NCBI GenBank assembly: GCA_902362365.1
Contig: CABIVQ010000050.1
Coordinates: 1 to 21,397, forward strand
From: Clostridiaceae bacterium
GTDB lineage: Bacteria > Bacillota > Clostridia > Peptostreptococcales > Peptostreptococcaceae
Length of the DNA stretch: 21,397 bases
Direction: 5' to 3'
The notes under the pieces are model-generated. The model saw only the letters and a list, made by a program, of their open reading frames with translations, was not told the DNA's origin and did not search any database. This document shows positions 7,778-15,740 of this stretch, piece after piece. The position numbers were made by a program, and so were the translations under genes. Every line of letters starts with the position of its first letter. The stretch's first letter is position 1.

Positions 7778-9301
7778 ATGCACAAGGCAAAAAATAATGG
7801 CTACATAGCAGTAGGTATTTTAGTAGCGACTTTGGTATTATTTTTAGGAATAATATATAGTCAGATTAATGGAGGGAAAATTGCTAAAAATACATATGTA
7901 GGAGATGTCTGTATTGGAAGCTTGAGTAAAGAAGAAGCAAAGAAATTATTAGAGAGTGAAGTAAATATAGGAACTATAGAATTATCTTATTTAGATAAGA
8001 AATGGGATATAAATCCTTCTGATATTGACGCAAGTTATGATATTGATAAAACTATAGAAAAAGCATATAACTTAAATAGAAATCAGAATGTATTTGAGAA
8101 TTTATCAAAAACTATAAAAACTAATTTTGGAAGTAAAAACAATTTAGATATGATTGTTAATTACAACAAAGAAAAATTAAAGGATAAGCTAGAAGAAATA
8201 AAGCAGGAGATTGATGTAGAAGTAAAAAATGCAGAATTAAGTATAAGTGGGGATAGCATAACAGTACTAGATGAGTCTAAAGGACTAGAATTAGATGTTG
8301 AAGCAAGTTTAAAGAAAATAGAAAGCCAACTTGAAAATGGAGTTTTATCTGATGATTTAGTCGTAAAAACTGTAGAGCCTAAAGTTACAAAATCAGAATT
8401 AAGTGAAGTTAATACCGTACTAGGAAGATATACAACAATTATTAAAGCATCTTCTGCAGGTAGAATAGCTAATATAAAGGCTGCTGCAGAAAAAATGAAT
8501 AATTACTTGTTGATGCCAGGAGATGAATTTTCATATGCTAGCGTAACGGGACCATATACAGCGACAAATGGATATAGCAATGCTCCTGTAATAGTTGAGG
8601 GTGAATTACAAAATGGAATAGGTGGGGGTGTTTGTCAACTATCTTCTACTTTATATAATTCAGTTTTATACTCAGGACTTGAAATAGTACAATTAAGGAA
8701 TCATACAATACCTTCATCATACGTGCCAAAGGGTAGAGATGCTACTGTAACGGATAGTGGAGTTGACTTTGTATTTAAAAACAATTTAGAACATCCAGTA
8801 TACTTAAAAAGCTATGTATATGGTAGTTCAGTAGTTACAGCAATTTATGGTAGCTCAAAGGATAAGCAAAATATAGAGATACAAACATATACTGATGGTG
8901 TATCAGCAGCTCCTGTGAAAAAGGTTGATGATCCTTCTATTGAAAAGGGAACTGAAAAGGTATTAGAAAAAGGTAGAGATGGTTATACTGTATCAACATA
9001 TAGAGTATATAAGGATAATAGTGGAAATGTATTAAATAAGGAAAAAATATATACTTCATATTATCCAAAGAAGCAGTCTGTTATAGCAGTTGGTACTAAA
9101 GAAGTTAATGAAGAAGTTGAAAATACAACTACAGAAGGTAAAGAAGAAAACTCACAGGATTCAACAAAACATGAAAACACAACAAAACCAGAATCATCGA
9201 CAAAACCTGAAAACACAACAAAACCTGAAAATACAACGAAGCCTGAAGAAAATAAACCAAGTGAAAATGGTTCAAATAACGATCAAACGACTACTCAATA
9301 G
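7778..9301 (+). CDS. VanW-family protein with G5 domain and Thr-Lys-Pro repeat tail
   Basis: A 507-residue surface protein, probably bound to the peptidoglycan layer. Residues 9-27 are an N-terminal membrane anchor or uncleaved signal. Residues 35-205 match the paired peptidoglycan-binding-like region that precedes VanW in YoaR-type proteins. Residues 214-350 are the VanW domain, with MPGDEFSY, GIGGGVCQLSSTLYN and RNHTIPSSYVPKG. Residues 368-435 look like a G5 domain (EKVLEKGRDGYTVSTYRVY). The tail has four exact-length hexapeptide repeats of the type ENTTKP (residues 466-489, DNA 9173-9244) and no LPXTG signal, so it likely spans the wall without covalent anchoring. VanW itself has no proven reaction; family members sit near vancomycin-resistance or wall genes. 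ATG follows AAGGAGA. It appears to be transcribed alone. Confidence 0.9.
   Translation: MHKAKNNGYIAVGILVATLVLFLGIIYSQINGGKIAKNTYVGDVCIGSLSKEEAKKLLESEVNIGTIELSYLDKKWDINPSDIDASYDIDKTIEKAYNLNRNQNVFENLSKTIKTNFGSKNNLDMIVNYNKEKLKDKLEEIKQEIDVEVKNAELSISGDSITVLDESKGLELDVEASLKKIESQLENGVLSDDLVVKTVEPKVTKSELSEVNTVLGRYTTIIKASSAGRIANIKAAAEKMNNYLLMPGDEFSYASVTGPYTATNGYSNAPVIVEGELQNGIGGGVCQLSSTLYNSVLYSGLEIVQLRNHTIPSSYVPKGRDATVTDSGVDFVFKNNLEHPVYLKSYVYGSSVVTAIYGSSKDKQNIEIQTYTDGVSAAPVKKVDDPSIEKGTEKVLEKGRDGYTVSTYRVYKDNSGNVLNKEKIYTSYYPKKQSVIAVGTKEVNEEVENTTTEGKEENSQDSTKHENTTKPESSTKPENTTKPENTTKPEENKPSENGSNNDQTTTQ
9173..9244 (+). repeat. Four tandem 18-base coding repeats
   Basis: Units at 9173, 9191, 9209 and 9227 have the pattern GAAAACACAACAAAACCT with few changes. 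All keep the reading frame and encode E-N/S-T/S-T-K-P. This is a flexible, wall-spanning linker likely to vary in copy number between strains. Confidence 0.85.
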
Positions 9302-9349
9302 CTAGTTGGTTAAGGATATGCTTTTATTAAAATATTGGGAGGTATTAAT

Positions 9350-9940
9350 TTGAACTTAAATGATATAACCAATTATATTCAAAGTATTTGTGAAAATATT
9401 TCTAATGTTTTAGATGTGGATGTAACATTAGTTACTAAAGATTTAGTTAGAATAGCTGGAACAGGTATATTTAAAGATAAAATAGGGGAAAAAATATCAG
9501 AAGAAGCAATTTATTATAATGTATTAAAAGAAGGTAAATCTTACTTAATAAATAAGGAAATAAATAAGGAATGTAATAAATGTTGCCATAGGCAGCAATG
9601 TAAAGAATTAGCAGATATATGTACACCTGTTAAATTAGGAAATGAAATATTAGGCGTTTTAGGTATTGCAGCTTTTGATGAAGAACAAAAAAATAAATTT
9701 ATATCAAAAAATAAAGATTTAACTGAATTTATTTCTAGTATGTCTGATTTAATTTCTTTTAAATTAGATGAAATGTATAAAGAAGAAGTAAAAACTATGG
9801 ATGACTTAGAAAAAGAAGCTATTTTAAAAGCTATAAAAAAGTACGGGAGTAACACAGAAAGTATGAAAAAGGTTGCGGATGTACTTGATATAGGAATAGC
9901 TACACTATACAGAAAAGTAAAAAAGTATAATATCAAATAA
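9350..9940 (+). CDS. Stand-alone sensor plus Fis-type DNA-binding regulator
   Basis: A 196-residue predicted transcription regulator. Residues 1-140 resemble the GAF-like sensory domain of clostridial sigma-54 activators. Five cysteines lie in C75, C78, C79, C84 and C91, followed by the usual strand G-N-E-I-L-G-V-L-G-I-A-A-F. Residues 150-196 are a Fis-type helix-turn-helix (DDLEKEAILKAIKKYG, then VLDIGIATLYRKVKKY). The AAA+ domain that normally lies between these parts and contacts sigma-54 is absent, with no gap or frameshift to explain it. It may therefore act as an ordinary activator or repressor. The cysteine cluster could bind a metal, Fe-S cluster or redox signal, which is inference. 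TTG at 9350 is chosen for GGGAGG seven bases upstream. The aldehyde dehydrogenase gene starts 160 bases downstream and is a plausible target. Confidence 0.82.
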   Translation: MNLNDITNYIQSICENISNVLDVDVTLVTKDLVRIAGTGIFKDKIGEKISEEAIYYNVLKEGKSYLINKEINKECNKCCHRQQCKELADICTPVKLGNEILGVLGIAAFDEEQKNKFISKNKDLTEFISSMSDLISFKLDEMYKEEVKTMDDLEKEAILKAIKKYGSNTESMKKVADVLDIGIATLYRKVKKYNIK

Positions 9941-9970
9941 TATAAAAATATACCTTGTATGGTGGGGCTT

Positions 9971-10043
9971 GGGCTGGGATATAAATTTCTCTTACATGTA
10001 GCAAAAAACGCTGCAAATGTTAGAGAAATTTATACTCCAGCCC
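9971..10043 (+). repeat. 73-nt near-perfect hairpin ahead of the dehydrogenase gene
   Basis: Arms 9971-9997 and 10017-10043 match at 24 of 27 positions. The loop contains a further six-pair stem (TGTAGC with GCTGCA), so almost the whole element folds on itself. It is GC-richer at its ends (GGGCTGG/CCAGCCC) than the surrounding DNA. There is no T run on either side, so a simple terminator is unlikely. It could be a mobile palindromic element, a leader structure or an RNA-processing site. Confidence 0.8.
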
Positions 10044-10099
10044 TTTGCTTTATCATAAATGAATTGATTTTTATATTATTTAATTTAGGAGGGAAATGT

Positions 10100-11485
10100 A
10101 TGAAAAATTTTAAGAGTATAGATGAGATATTTGAATTACAAAATGAGTTTTTTAATAGTCAGGTAACTAAAAATATTGATTTTAGAATTAAGCAGTTAGA
10201 TACTTTAAAAACTGCTATTGAGGAGTATGAAGGTAAAATAATTGAAGCTATTAATATGGATTTTGACAAGTGTGAATTTGAGGCTTATGAAACAGAAGTC
10301 GGTATAACTTTATCTGAGATCAAACATGTGAGAAATAAGATTAAGAAGTGGGCTTCACCGCAAAAAGTTAAGACACCTCTTACTAATCCAGGTGCTAAAA
10401 CATATATATACAAGCAACCTTATGGGGTTTGTTTAATCATGTCTCCATGGAATTATCCTTTCTATTTATGTATATCTCCTTTAATTGGTGCTATTATAGG
10501 TGGAAATTGTGCTGTCATAAAGCCTTCTGAATTATCTTTAAATACTTCAAAAGTAATTAAGGAAATGATAGAAAAGTATTTTGATAAAAAGTACATTGCT
10601 GTAATTGAAGGAGAAATAGAAGAAAATAAATATTTATTAAGTAAGGATTTTGATTATATTTTCTTTACAGGAAGTCCAGCAGTAGGAAAGATTGTTATGG
10701 AAACAGCATCTAAAAATCTAACTCCTTGTACCCTAGAGCTTGGTGGGAAGAGTCCTTGTATTGTAGATAAGAATTGTGACTTAGATTTAAGTGCCAAGAA
10801 AATTGTGTGGGGAAAAATTTTAAACGGTGGTCAAACTTGTATCGCTCCAGATTATATAATTGCTCACAAAGATATTAAGAACAAGCTTATAGAAAATATG
10901 AAGAAATATATAGTTAACTTTTATGGAGACGATCCAATAAAAAGCAAGGATTATGCAAGTGTAATTAACGAAAGACATTTTAATAGAATATTAAATTTAA
11001 TAAATTATGATAAAGTAGTGTACGGTGGTAGAAATGATAAAAAAACTTTAAAAATAGAGCCTACAATTCTAGATAATGTAAATTTAGATGATGATGTAAT
11101 GAATGATGAAATATTCGGTCCAATAATACCAGTACTAGAGTTTCAAACTACAGATGATATAGTTAAAGTTGTTAATGCAAATAAGAATCCACTAGCTCTT
11201 TATTTATTTACTAAAGATAAGAACTTTGAAGAAGATATTTTAAATAGAATATCCTTTGGAGGAGGATGTGTAAACGATACGATAATGCATATATCTAACC
11301 ATAATGCTCCTTTTGGGGGAATAGGAAATAGTGGCATAGGTTCTTATCATGGGAAAAGAAGTTTTGATGCCTTTACTCATGAGAAAACAGTACTAAAGGC
11401 ATCTATGATTGATATACCTTTTAAATATCCTCCATACACAAAGAAAGGATTAAACTTGCTAAAGAAATCTTTTGAAATGTTATAA
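10100..11485 (+). CDS. NAD(P)-dependent aldehyde dehydrogenase (class 3-like)
   Basis: A 461-residue cytosolic enzyme that should oxidise aldehydes to acids. The fold landmarks are all present: MSPWNYPFYL near residue 115, FTGSPAVGK for the cofactor loop, LELGGKSP with the base E213, and GGQTCIAPDY with the nucleophile C247. EIFGPIIPV and the C-terminal HNAPFGGIGNSGIG-type motif follow. The length and the hydrophobic C-terminal tail (PPYTKKGLNLLKKSF) resemble class 3 enzymes such as Bacillus YwdH, which act on long-chain or aromatic aldehydes. ATG at 10100 follows AGGAGGG. The frame is open back to 9959, but that stretch is the 73-nt hairpin and has no ribosome site. The upstream regulator at 9350 may control it. 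The substrate is unknown. Confidence 0.93.
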   Translation: MKNFKSIDEIFELQNEFFNSQVTKNIDFRIKQLDTLKTAIEEYEGKIIEAINMDFDKCEFEAYETEVGITLSEIKHVRNKIKKWASPQKVKTPLTNPGAKTYIYKQPYGVCLIMSPWNYPFYLCISPLIGAIIGGNCAVIKPSELSLNTSKVIKEMIEKYFDKKYIAVIEGEIEENKYLLSKDFDYIFFTGSPAVGKIVMETASKNLTPCTLELGGKSPCIVDKNCDLDLSAKKIVWGKILNGGQTCIAPDYIIAHKDIKNKLIENMKKYIVNFYGDDPIKSKDYASVINERHFNRILNLINYDKVVYGGRNDKKTLKIEPTILDNVNLDDDVMNDEIFGPIIPVLEFQTTDDIVKVVNANKNPLALYLFTKDKNFEEDILNRISFGGGCVNDTIMHISNHNAPFGGIGNSGIGSYHGKRSFDAFTHEKTVLKASMIDIPFKYPPYTKKGLNLLKKSFEML

Positions 11486-11523
11486 TAAGCATTATGTAAA
11501 TAATTAGCAAAATATGTATAGTT

Positions 11524-11552
11524 TTGACTAACAATAATAAATATGATATCTT
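11524..11552 (+). promoter_or_regulatory. Candidate sigma-A promoter of the TPR/coiled-coil gene
   Basis: TTGACT (11524-11529) and TATCTT (11547-11552) have a 17-base spacer. Transcription would start near 11559. That leaves about 15 bases before a TTG start at 11575, or about 30 before an ATT at 11590. Confidence 0.45.
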
Positions 11553-11574
11553 AGATATATAGTAGAAGTATAAA

Positions 11575-13002
11575 TTGGAGGCGATTGCTATTTTAGGTAA
11601 CAATATAAAAAATGATATTCTTAGTATGCCTAGAAAGTCAATGGATATATCTTTAGTAGAAGAAGAAAAAAGTGATTTAACATTTTTTAATATAGAAGAA
11701 GAAGAAGAACATGAGACATTAAAGGCATTAAAACAAAGTTATGTAACCACAAATTATAAAGATGAAACAATATTAAACTTACAAAATGAGTTAAAAAGTA
11801 ATAGCGAAGAAGTATCAAAAGAAATTAAGTTAAAGTCATATAACGCTTACAACAATGCTCTTGAATTAGCGAATAAAGGATATATAACAAGAGCAGTAGA
11901 ATTGATTGAAGAAGCTTTAGAAATAAATCCAAAGGATATAGATATTTTAAATCTAAGGGGATTATTAAAGCTATTAAAATGTGACTTTTCAAAGGCATTT
12001 GAAAGTTTTTATACTGGATTATGTTATGGTAACAATAAATTATCAAAGAAGTATGTAGATATACTTTCGGCAGAAGATTTTAAAGTATTCTTAGGAAGGT
12101 ATAATCATTCTATAAGATTTATAAATGAAGAATTAAATCAAGAATCTATACATATTCTCGACAATATAATAGATGAAGATCCTGATTTAATAGAGCCTTA
12201 TGTAATACTTTACTTATTATATAATAAGTTAGGTAATGATAAAAAGAAAGAATTCTATTTTGCAAAACTTAAAGAAGTGGATAAGGATAACCCTTTGTTA
12301 GAAGAAAAAAAGGAAGAGACACTACTACCAGCTAAAGTTGAAGAAAGTGTTGTTGTAGATAAGAAGGTTAAAAAATCTACTAAAAAGAACATAGTGCCAT
12401 ATATAATAATAGTGTGTCTTGCTGTAGGGATTGGAATATATCATGTTAAAAATCAAGCTAGGATAGATAGCTTAACTTCAGAGTTAAATAGCAAAGAAGA
12501 AGAAATAAATGAAGCTGATAAACAATTAAGCGACGCAAATAAACAATTAGATGAAACTAATAAAAAACTAGAAGAAACGAATCAAGTTTTAGATGAAACA
12601 AAAACTAAAAAAGAAATAGCTACATTAGGCGAAGAAGAACTATATAGTAAGGCTTTAACTCTTAAAAAATCAGGGAATACAGATGAAGCTATTTTATATT
12701 ATAAAGGTGTAATTAAATCTGGAAAAACTAAAAAATATATATCTTCATCTATATATGAATTAGCATTTTTATATGAAAAGCAAGGTAATTATGATGAGGC
12801 TATAAAGTATTATAAAAAATATATAAATACGTATACTCCAGAAGATAATTATTACGACGATGCTTTTTATCAATTAGGTATGACCTATTATGAAAAAGGT
12901 GACTTAGAGAGTGCTAAGAAAACATTCTACGGTTTAAGAAGTGAAGTGCCTAATAGTATGTACAATAATTCAAAGGTAGCTGAAATATTAAAGGAAAAAT
13001 AA
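11575..13002 (+). CDS. TPR protein with single membrane segment and coiled coil
   Basis: A protein of up to 475 residues that I cannot name. The N-terminal 80 residues are acidic. Residues 84-150 hold a TPR unit (NKGYITRAVELIEEALEINP), and further helical repeats run to about 235. Residues 274-293 are the only membrane segment. Residues 296-345 form a coiled coil built from DETNKKL-type heptads. Residues 352-470 carry three TPRs, including GNYDEAIKYYKKYINTY. The layout gives TPR domains on both sides of the membrane, the outer one resembling YbgF/BamD-like scaffolds. The start is uncertain. TTG 11575 overlaps GGAGG (11577-11581), which would better serve an ATT at 11590; the first ATG (11626) has no ribosome site. 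The extent given is the longest possible. It is a single-gene unit ended at 13033-13071. Confidence 0.78.
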   Translation: MEAIAILGNNIKNDILSMPRKSMDISLVEEEKSDLTFFNIEEEEEHETLKALKQSYVTTNYKDETILNLQNELKSNSEEVSKEIKLKSYNAYNNALELANKGYITRAVELIEEALEINPKDIDILNLRGLLKLLKCDFSKAFESFYTGLCYGNNKLSKKYVDILSAEDFKVFLGRYNHSIRFINEELNQESIHILDNIIDEDPDLIEPYVILYLLYNKLGNDKKKEFYFAKLKEVDKDNPLLEEKKEETLLPAKVEESVVVDKKVKKSTKKNIVPYIIIVCLAVGIGIYHVKNQARIDSLTSELNSKEEEINEADKQLSDANKQLDETNKKLEETNQVLDETKTKKEIATLGEEELYSKALTLKKSGNTDEAILYYKGVIKSGKTKKYISSSIYELAFLYEKQGNYDEAIKYYKKYINTYTPEDNYYDDAFYQLGMTYYEKGDLESAKKTFYGLRSEVPNSMYNNSKVAEILKEK

Positions 13003-13032
13003 TATAGAAGTACTATAAGTTTATTAATAACA

Positions 13033-13071
13033 AGAGTAAGGGAATTAACTATTTTCCTTACTCTATTTTAA
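13033..13071 (+). terminator. Intrinsic terminator
   Basis: AGAGTAAGG (13033-13041) pairs with CCTTACTCT (13056-13064), with extra GAA/TTT pairs inside, followed by ATTTTAAT. It ends the TPR/coiled-coil gene. Confidence 0.75.
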
Positions 13072-13171
13072 TATATAGAAAGATAAAAATAAAATAGCTG
13101 AAAGTTTAAATAGCTTTTGCATAGTATGTTAGTATTATAAAAAAAGTAAATTAGCTTTAGGAGGATTAGAG

Positions 13172-14128
13172 ATGTTATTAGATATTCATGCAGATATATT
13201 CTCGGATATTTTTAGTAAAAGTTTAAAAGGAGAAACAAATATAGTAAGAAACTATCATTTAAATAAATTTAAAGATGGTGGGATAAATGGAGGAATTTTT
13301 GTTTTTTGGCAAGATCCAGATTTAATTAAACATTATGACTATAATGGATTAAAATTAATGATGGAATATGCCAATAAAGAAAAAGAACTATCTAAAGACT
13401 TTTTATCAATAGCAAAGAATTATGATGAGTTTGTTCAAGGATTAGAAGGTAATAAAATAACGGCTATGATGCATTTAGAAGGGGCTAAAAGTTTAGAAAA
13501 TAATTTAGATAAGGTAAGAGAAATTTATGATTATGGTATAAGAACTGCATCATTAACTTGGAATGAAGAAAATGAATTAGCAAGTGGAGCTGGTGTAGAT
13601 AATAATGTAGGTCTAAAGGATAAGGGGAAAGACTTTATAAAAGAATGTGAGGATGCAGGAATAATTATAGATGTATCACATGCAAATGATAAAAGTTTCT
13701 ATGATATATACAATGTAAGTACAAAGCCAATAATTGCAACTCATTCTAATGCTAGAGAGTTATGCAATGTAAAAAGGAACTTAACTAATGAGCAAATAAA
13801 ACTAATAAAGGAAACTGGTGGAATAATTGGAATTAATGGTTATATAGGTTTTATTCATGATGATGAAGATAAAAAAGATTTATCTCACCTTGTAAATCAT
13901 ATAGATCACATAGTAGACCTTATAGGTATAGATTCTGTATGTTTTGGATTTGATTACTGTGATTATCTAAGTTTAGATGACGGAGAGTGTACTAGAAATT
14001 TAGAAAATGCATCTAAATCTCAAAATATAATAAAAGAATTAAAGGATAAAGGTTACAAAAATGAACATATAGAAAAAATTGCATATAAAAACTTTTTAAG
14101 GTTTATAAAGAAAAAATTATATAAATAG
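13172..14128 (+). CDS. Membrane (renal)-type dipeptidase, peptidase family M19
   Basis: A 318-residue zinc peptidase expected to split dipeptides, including ones with a D-residue at the C-terminal side. The metal ligands and catalytic residues of family M19 are visible: H6 and D8 in DIHADI, E103 in MMHLEGAK, H170 in DVSHAND, H191 in ATHSNAR and the late acid D261 in FGFDYCD. There is no signal peptide, so it is cytosolic like other bacterial members. Its length is at the short end of the family. ATG 13172 has AGGAGG seven bases upstream. It appears to form its own unit; the next gene has a separate candidate promoter. Likely roles are peptide use or recycling of wall peptides. The exact substrate cannot be read from the sequence. 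Confidence 0.92.
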   Translation: MLLDIHADIFSDIFSKSLKGETNIVRNYHLNKFKDGGINGGIFVFWQDPDLIKHYDYNGLKLMMEYANKEKELSKDFLSIAKNYDEFVQGLEGNKITAMMHLEGAKSLENNLDKVREIYDYGIRTASLTWNEENELASGAGVDNNVGLKDKGKDFIKECEDAGIIIDVSHANDKSFYDIYNVSTKPIIATHSNARELCNVKRNLTNEQIKLIKETGGIIGINGYIGFIHDDEDKKDLSHLVNHIDHIVDLIGIDSVCFGFDYCDYLSLDDGECTRNLENASKSQNIIKELKDKGYKNEHIEKIAYKNFLRFIKKKLYK

Positions 14129-14133
14129 AAACA

Positions 14134-14160
14134 TTGACGGTATAAAAAGCATAGTATAAT
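14134..14160 (+). promoter_or_regulatory. Candidate sigma-A promoter of the WG-repeat gene
   Basis: TTGACG (14134-14139) and a perfect TATAAT (14155-14160) are 15 bases apart, two short of ideal. They begin six bases after the dipeptidase stop codon and give a leader of about 60 bases. Confidence 0.45.
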
Positions 14161-14227
14161 GAACAGAATAATAATATATAGTAATGATGATTATTATGGA
14201 TTTATTATTAATAGGAGGGGATATACT

Positions 14228-15190
14228 ATGCCTACTGAACTGTTTCTTCCAGTTCTGAAAGATGGTAAATATGGCTTTATAGATAAAGATAAAAACCTAA
14301 TAATAAAGCCAAAATATAAATATGTTTCAGATAGATTTCGAGATGGTTATTGTGTAATAACTTATATAAAGAAAATAAGAAAGTCGGCTAAATGGGTATT
14401 TGGTTATATAGACACTCTTGGTAATGTGCGAATAATGCTACACCTAGAAGGTGCAACTGAGTTTAATGAAGGTATGTCTAAAATAAAAATAAATAATAAG
14501 TACGGATATATAAACACATCACTAGAAGAAGTTATTAAGCCTAGATTTGACTGTGCTGCTAATTTTAGGCAAGATCTTGCAGGGGTAAGGCTAAATAAAA
14601 AGTGGGGATTTATCAACAAAGAAGGAAATATTGTTATAGAACCGAAATACACATATGCTAATCAATTTTTTGAAGACAGAGCTTTAGTAGAATTTAAGAA
14701 TAAATATAGTTATATAAATAAGGACGGAGAAATGATAATAGGACCAGAATTTGATTTAGCAACAGATTTTTCTGAAGGTTTAGCAGCTATAAGGGTTGGA
14801 GATAAATGGGGATATATTAATAAAGATGGTAAATTAAAAATAGACTTTTTATTTGATAGAGCTAAACCTTTTTGTGAAGGAATGGCTGCTGTATCTATAA
14901 ATGACAAATGGGGCTATATAGATAAATTTGGGAACATAATAATAGAGCCTATGTTTGACTATGCATGTAATTTCTCTGAAGGATTAGCTAGATTTAATAT
15001 GGGATTAGACTCTTTAACTAGAGGTGTAAGTATACCAAAGGGAGGAGTTTGGGGATTTTTAAATAAATTAGGTGATATAGAGATAGTTCCTGTATACGAT
15101 TTTATATCAGATTTTGAAGATGGATATGCACAGGTAATTCAAGGTAAGAATAGCAATTATATCGATAAAAATGGAAGTTTAATTTTATAA
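14228..15190 (+). CDS. WG (KWG) beta-repeat protein
   Basis: A 320-residue protein built almost entirely of WG repeats: eight complete units of about 33-45 residues and a partial ninth. The unit reads roughly KWGYINKDGNIIIEPKFD, then a FSEGLAAV stretch. Such repeats form small beta units and are thought to mediate protein binding; no reaction is known for the family. There is no signal peptide or membrane segment, so a cytoplasmic location is likely. ATG 14228 was chosen because AGGAGGGG lies seven bases upstream; the in-frame ATG at 14159 sits within the -10 region of the candidate promoter and has no ribosome site. The second unit is the most divergent, with an insertion after WVFGYIDTLGN. 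It is ended by the hairpin at 15249-15294. Confidence 0.9.
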   Translation: MPTELFLPVLKDGKYGFIDKDKNLIIKPKYKYVSDRFRDGYCVITYIKKIRKSAKWVFGYIDTLGNVRIMLHLEGATEFNEGMSKIKINNKYGYINTSLEEVIKPRFDCAANFRQDLAGVRLNKKWGFINKEGNIVIEPKYTYANQFFEDRALVEFKNKYSYINKDGEMIIGPEFDLATDFSEGLAAIRVGDKWGYINKDGKLKIDFLFDRAKPFCEGMAAVSINDKWGYIDKFGNIIIEPMFDYACNFSEGLARFNMGLDSLTRGVSIPKGGVWGFLNKLGDIEIVPVYDFISDFEDGYAQVIQGKNSNYIDKNGSLIL

Positions 15191-15248
15191 AATCGTTAGT
15201 GGTAATAAATAAAGTTTGAAAAAATACTAGGTAAATAGTAATATATAT

Positions 15249-15294
15249 TTAAACTTAAAAATAAGGGGAGAAATCTCCTTATTTTTAGGTTTAA
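15249..15294 (+). terminator. Terminator of the WG-repeat gene
   Basis: Arms at 15249-15269 and 15274-15294 pair with two mismatches around a four-base GAAA loop. The core AAAAATAAGG pairs with CCTTATTTTT. It separates the WG-repeat gene from lrgA. Confidence 0.75.
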
Positions 15295-15368
15295 TAGACT
15301 TATTTAAAATAATTTTTCTAGAAATTTTTTTTAGCTAATATTTATTATAGGGTTTTATAGGAGGGTAT

Positions 15369-15740
15369 ATGAAATTATTTAATCAGCTAGCTCTTATTTT
15401 AGGCATATGGGCGATAGGAGAGTATATTAGTTCCTTTATACAAAATATTATTGTAATACCAGGTAATATAATTGGAATGATATTATTATTTTTACTTTTA
15501 CAATTTAAGGTAATAAAACTAGATAAGGTAAATGAATTGGGTGATTTACTTATAAATAATATGGCAATATTCTTTGTTCCGGCAGGGGTATCACTTATAA
15601 GGTCTTTAGATTTAATTAGTGATAATATATTTGTATTATTAATGACAATATTCTTTAGTACAATAGCAGTAATGTATATTACAGGTTTTGTAGTTGAAAA
15701 GATGATAAATAATAAACCTAAGGAGGAACAAAATGTATAA
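15369..15740 (+). CDS. lrgA: LrgA/CidA-family holin-like membrane protein
   Basis: A 123-residue protein with four membrane segments covering most of its length and a short charged C-terminal tail (EKMINNKPKEEQNV). IPGNIIGMILLFLLLQF and VPAGVSL are typical of the LrgA/CidA family. These proteins resemble phage holins and, with LrgB/CidB, affect autolysis and the export of pyruvate or other small molecules in other Firmicutes. ATG 15369 follows AGGAGGG closely. The stop codon overlaps the lrgB start by eight bases, so the two are translated together. A ten-base palindrome TTTCTAGAAA (15315-15324) lies upstream and could be an operator. No LytSR regulator genes are in the window. Confidence 0.92.
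   Translation: MKLFNQLALILGIWAIGEYISSFIQNIIVIPGNIIGMILLFLLLQFKVIKLDKVNELGDLLINNMAIFFVPAGVSLIRSLDLISDNIFVLLMTIFFSTIAVMYITGFVVEKMINNKPKEEQNV

Noticed and set aside
9173..9244. Possible CRISPR-like direct repeats
   Set aside because: The units are contiguous 18-mers without spacers and keep the reading frame of a wall protein.
9090..9305. A 71-codon open frame overlapping the end of the VanW gene
   Set aside because: It is the shifted reading of the tandem repeats and has no ribosome site.
9541..9936. A 131-codon open frame on the minus strand
   Set aside because: It is antisense to the Fis-type regulator, which has clear domains and a ribosome site.
9959..10099. An upstream extension of the aldehyde dehydrogenase by 47 codons
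   Set aside because: The stretch is the long hairpin, has no ribosome site, and ATG 10100 has AGGAGGG and fits the family's N-terminus.
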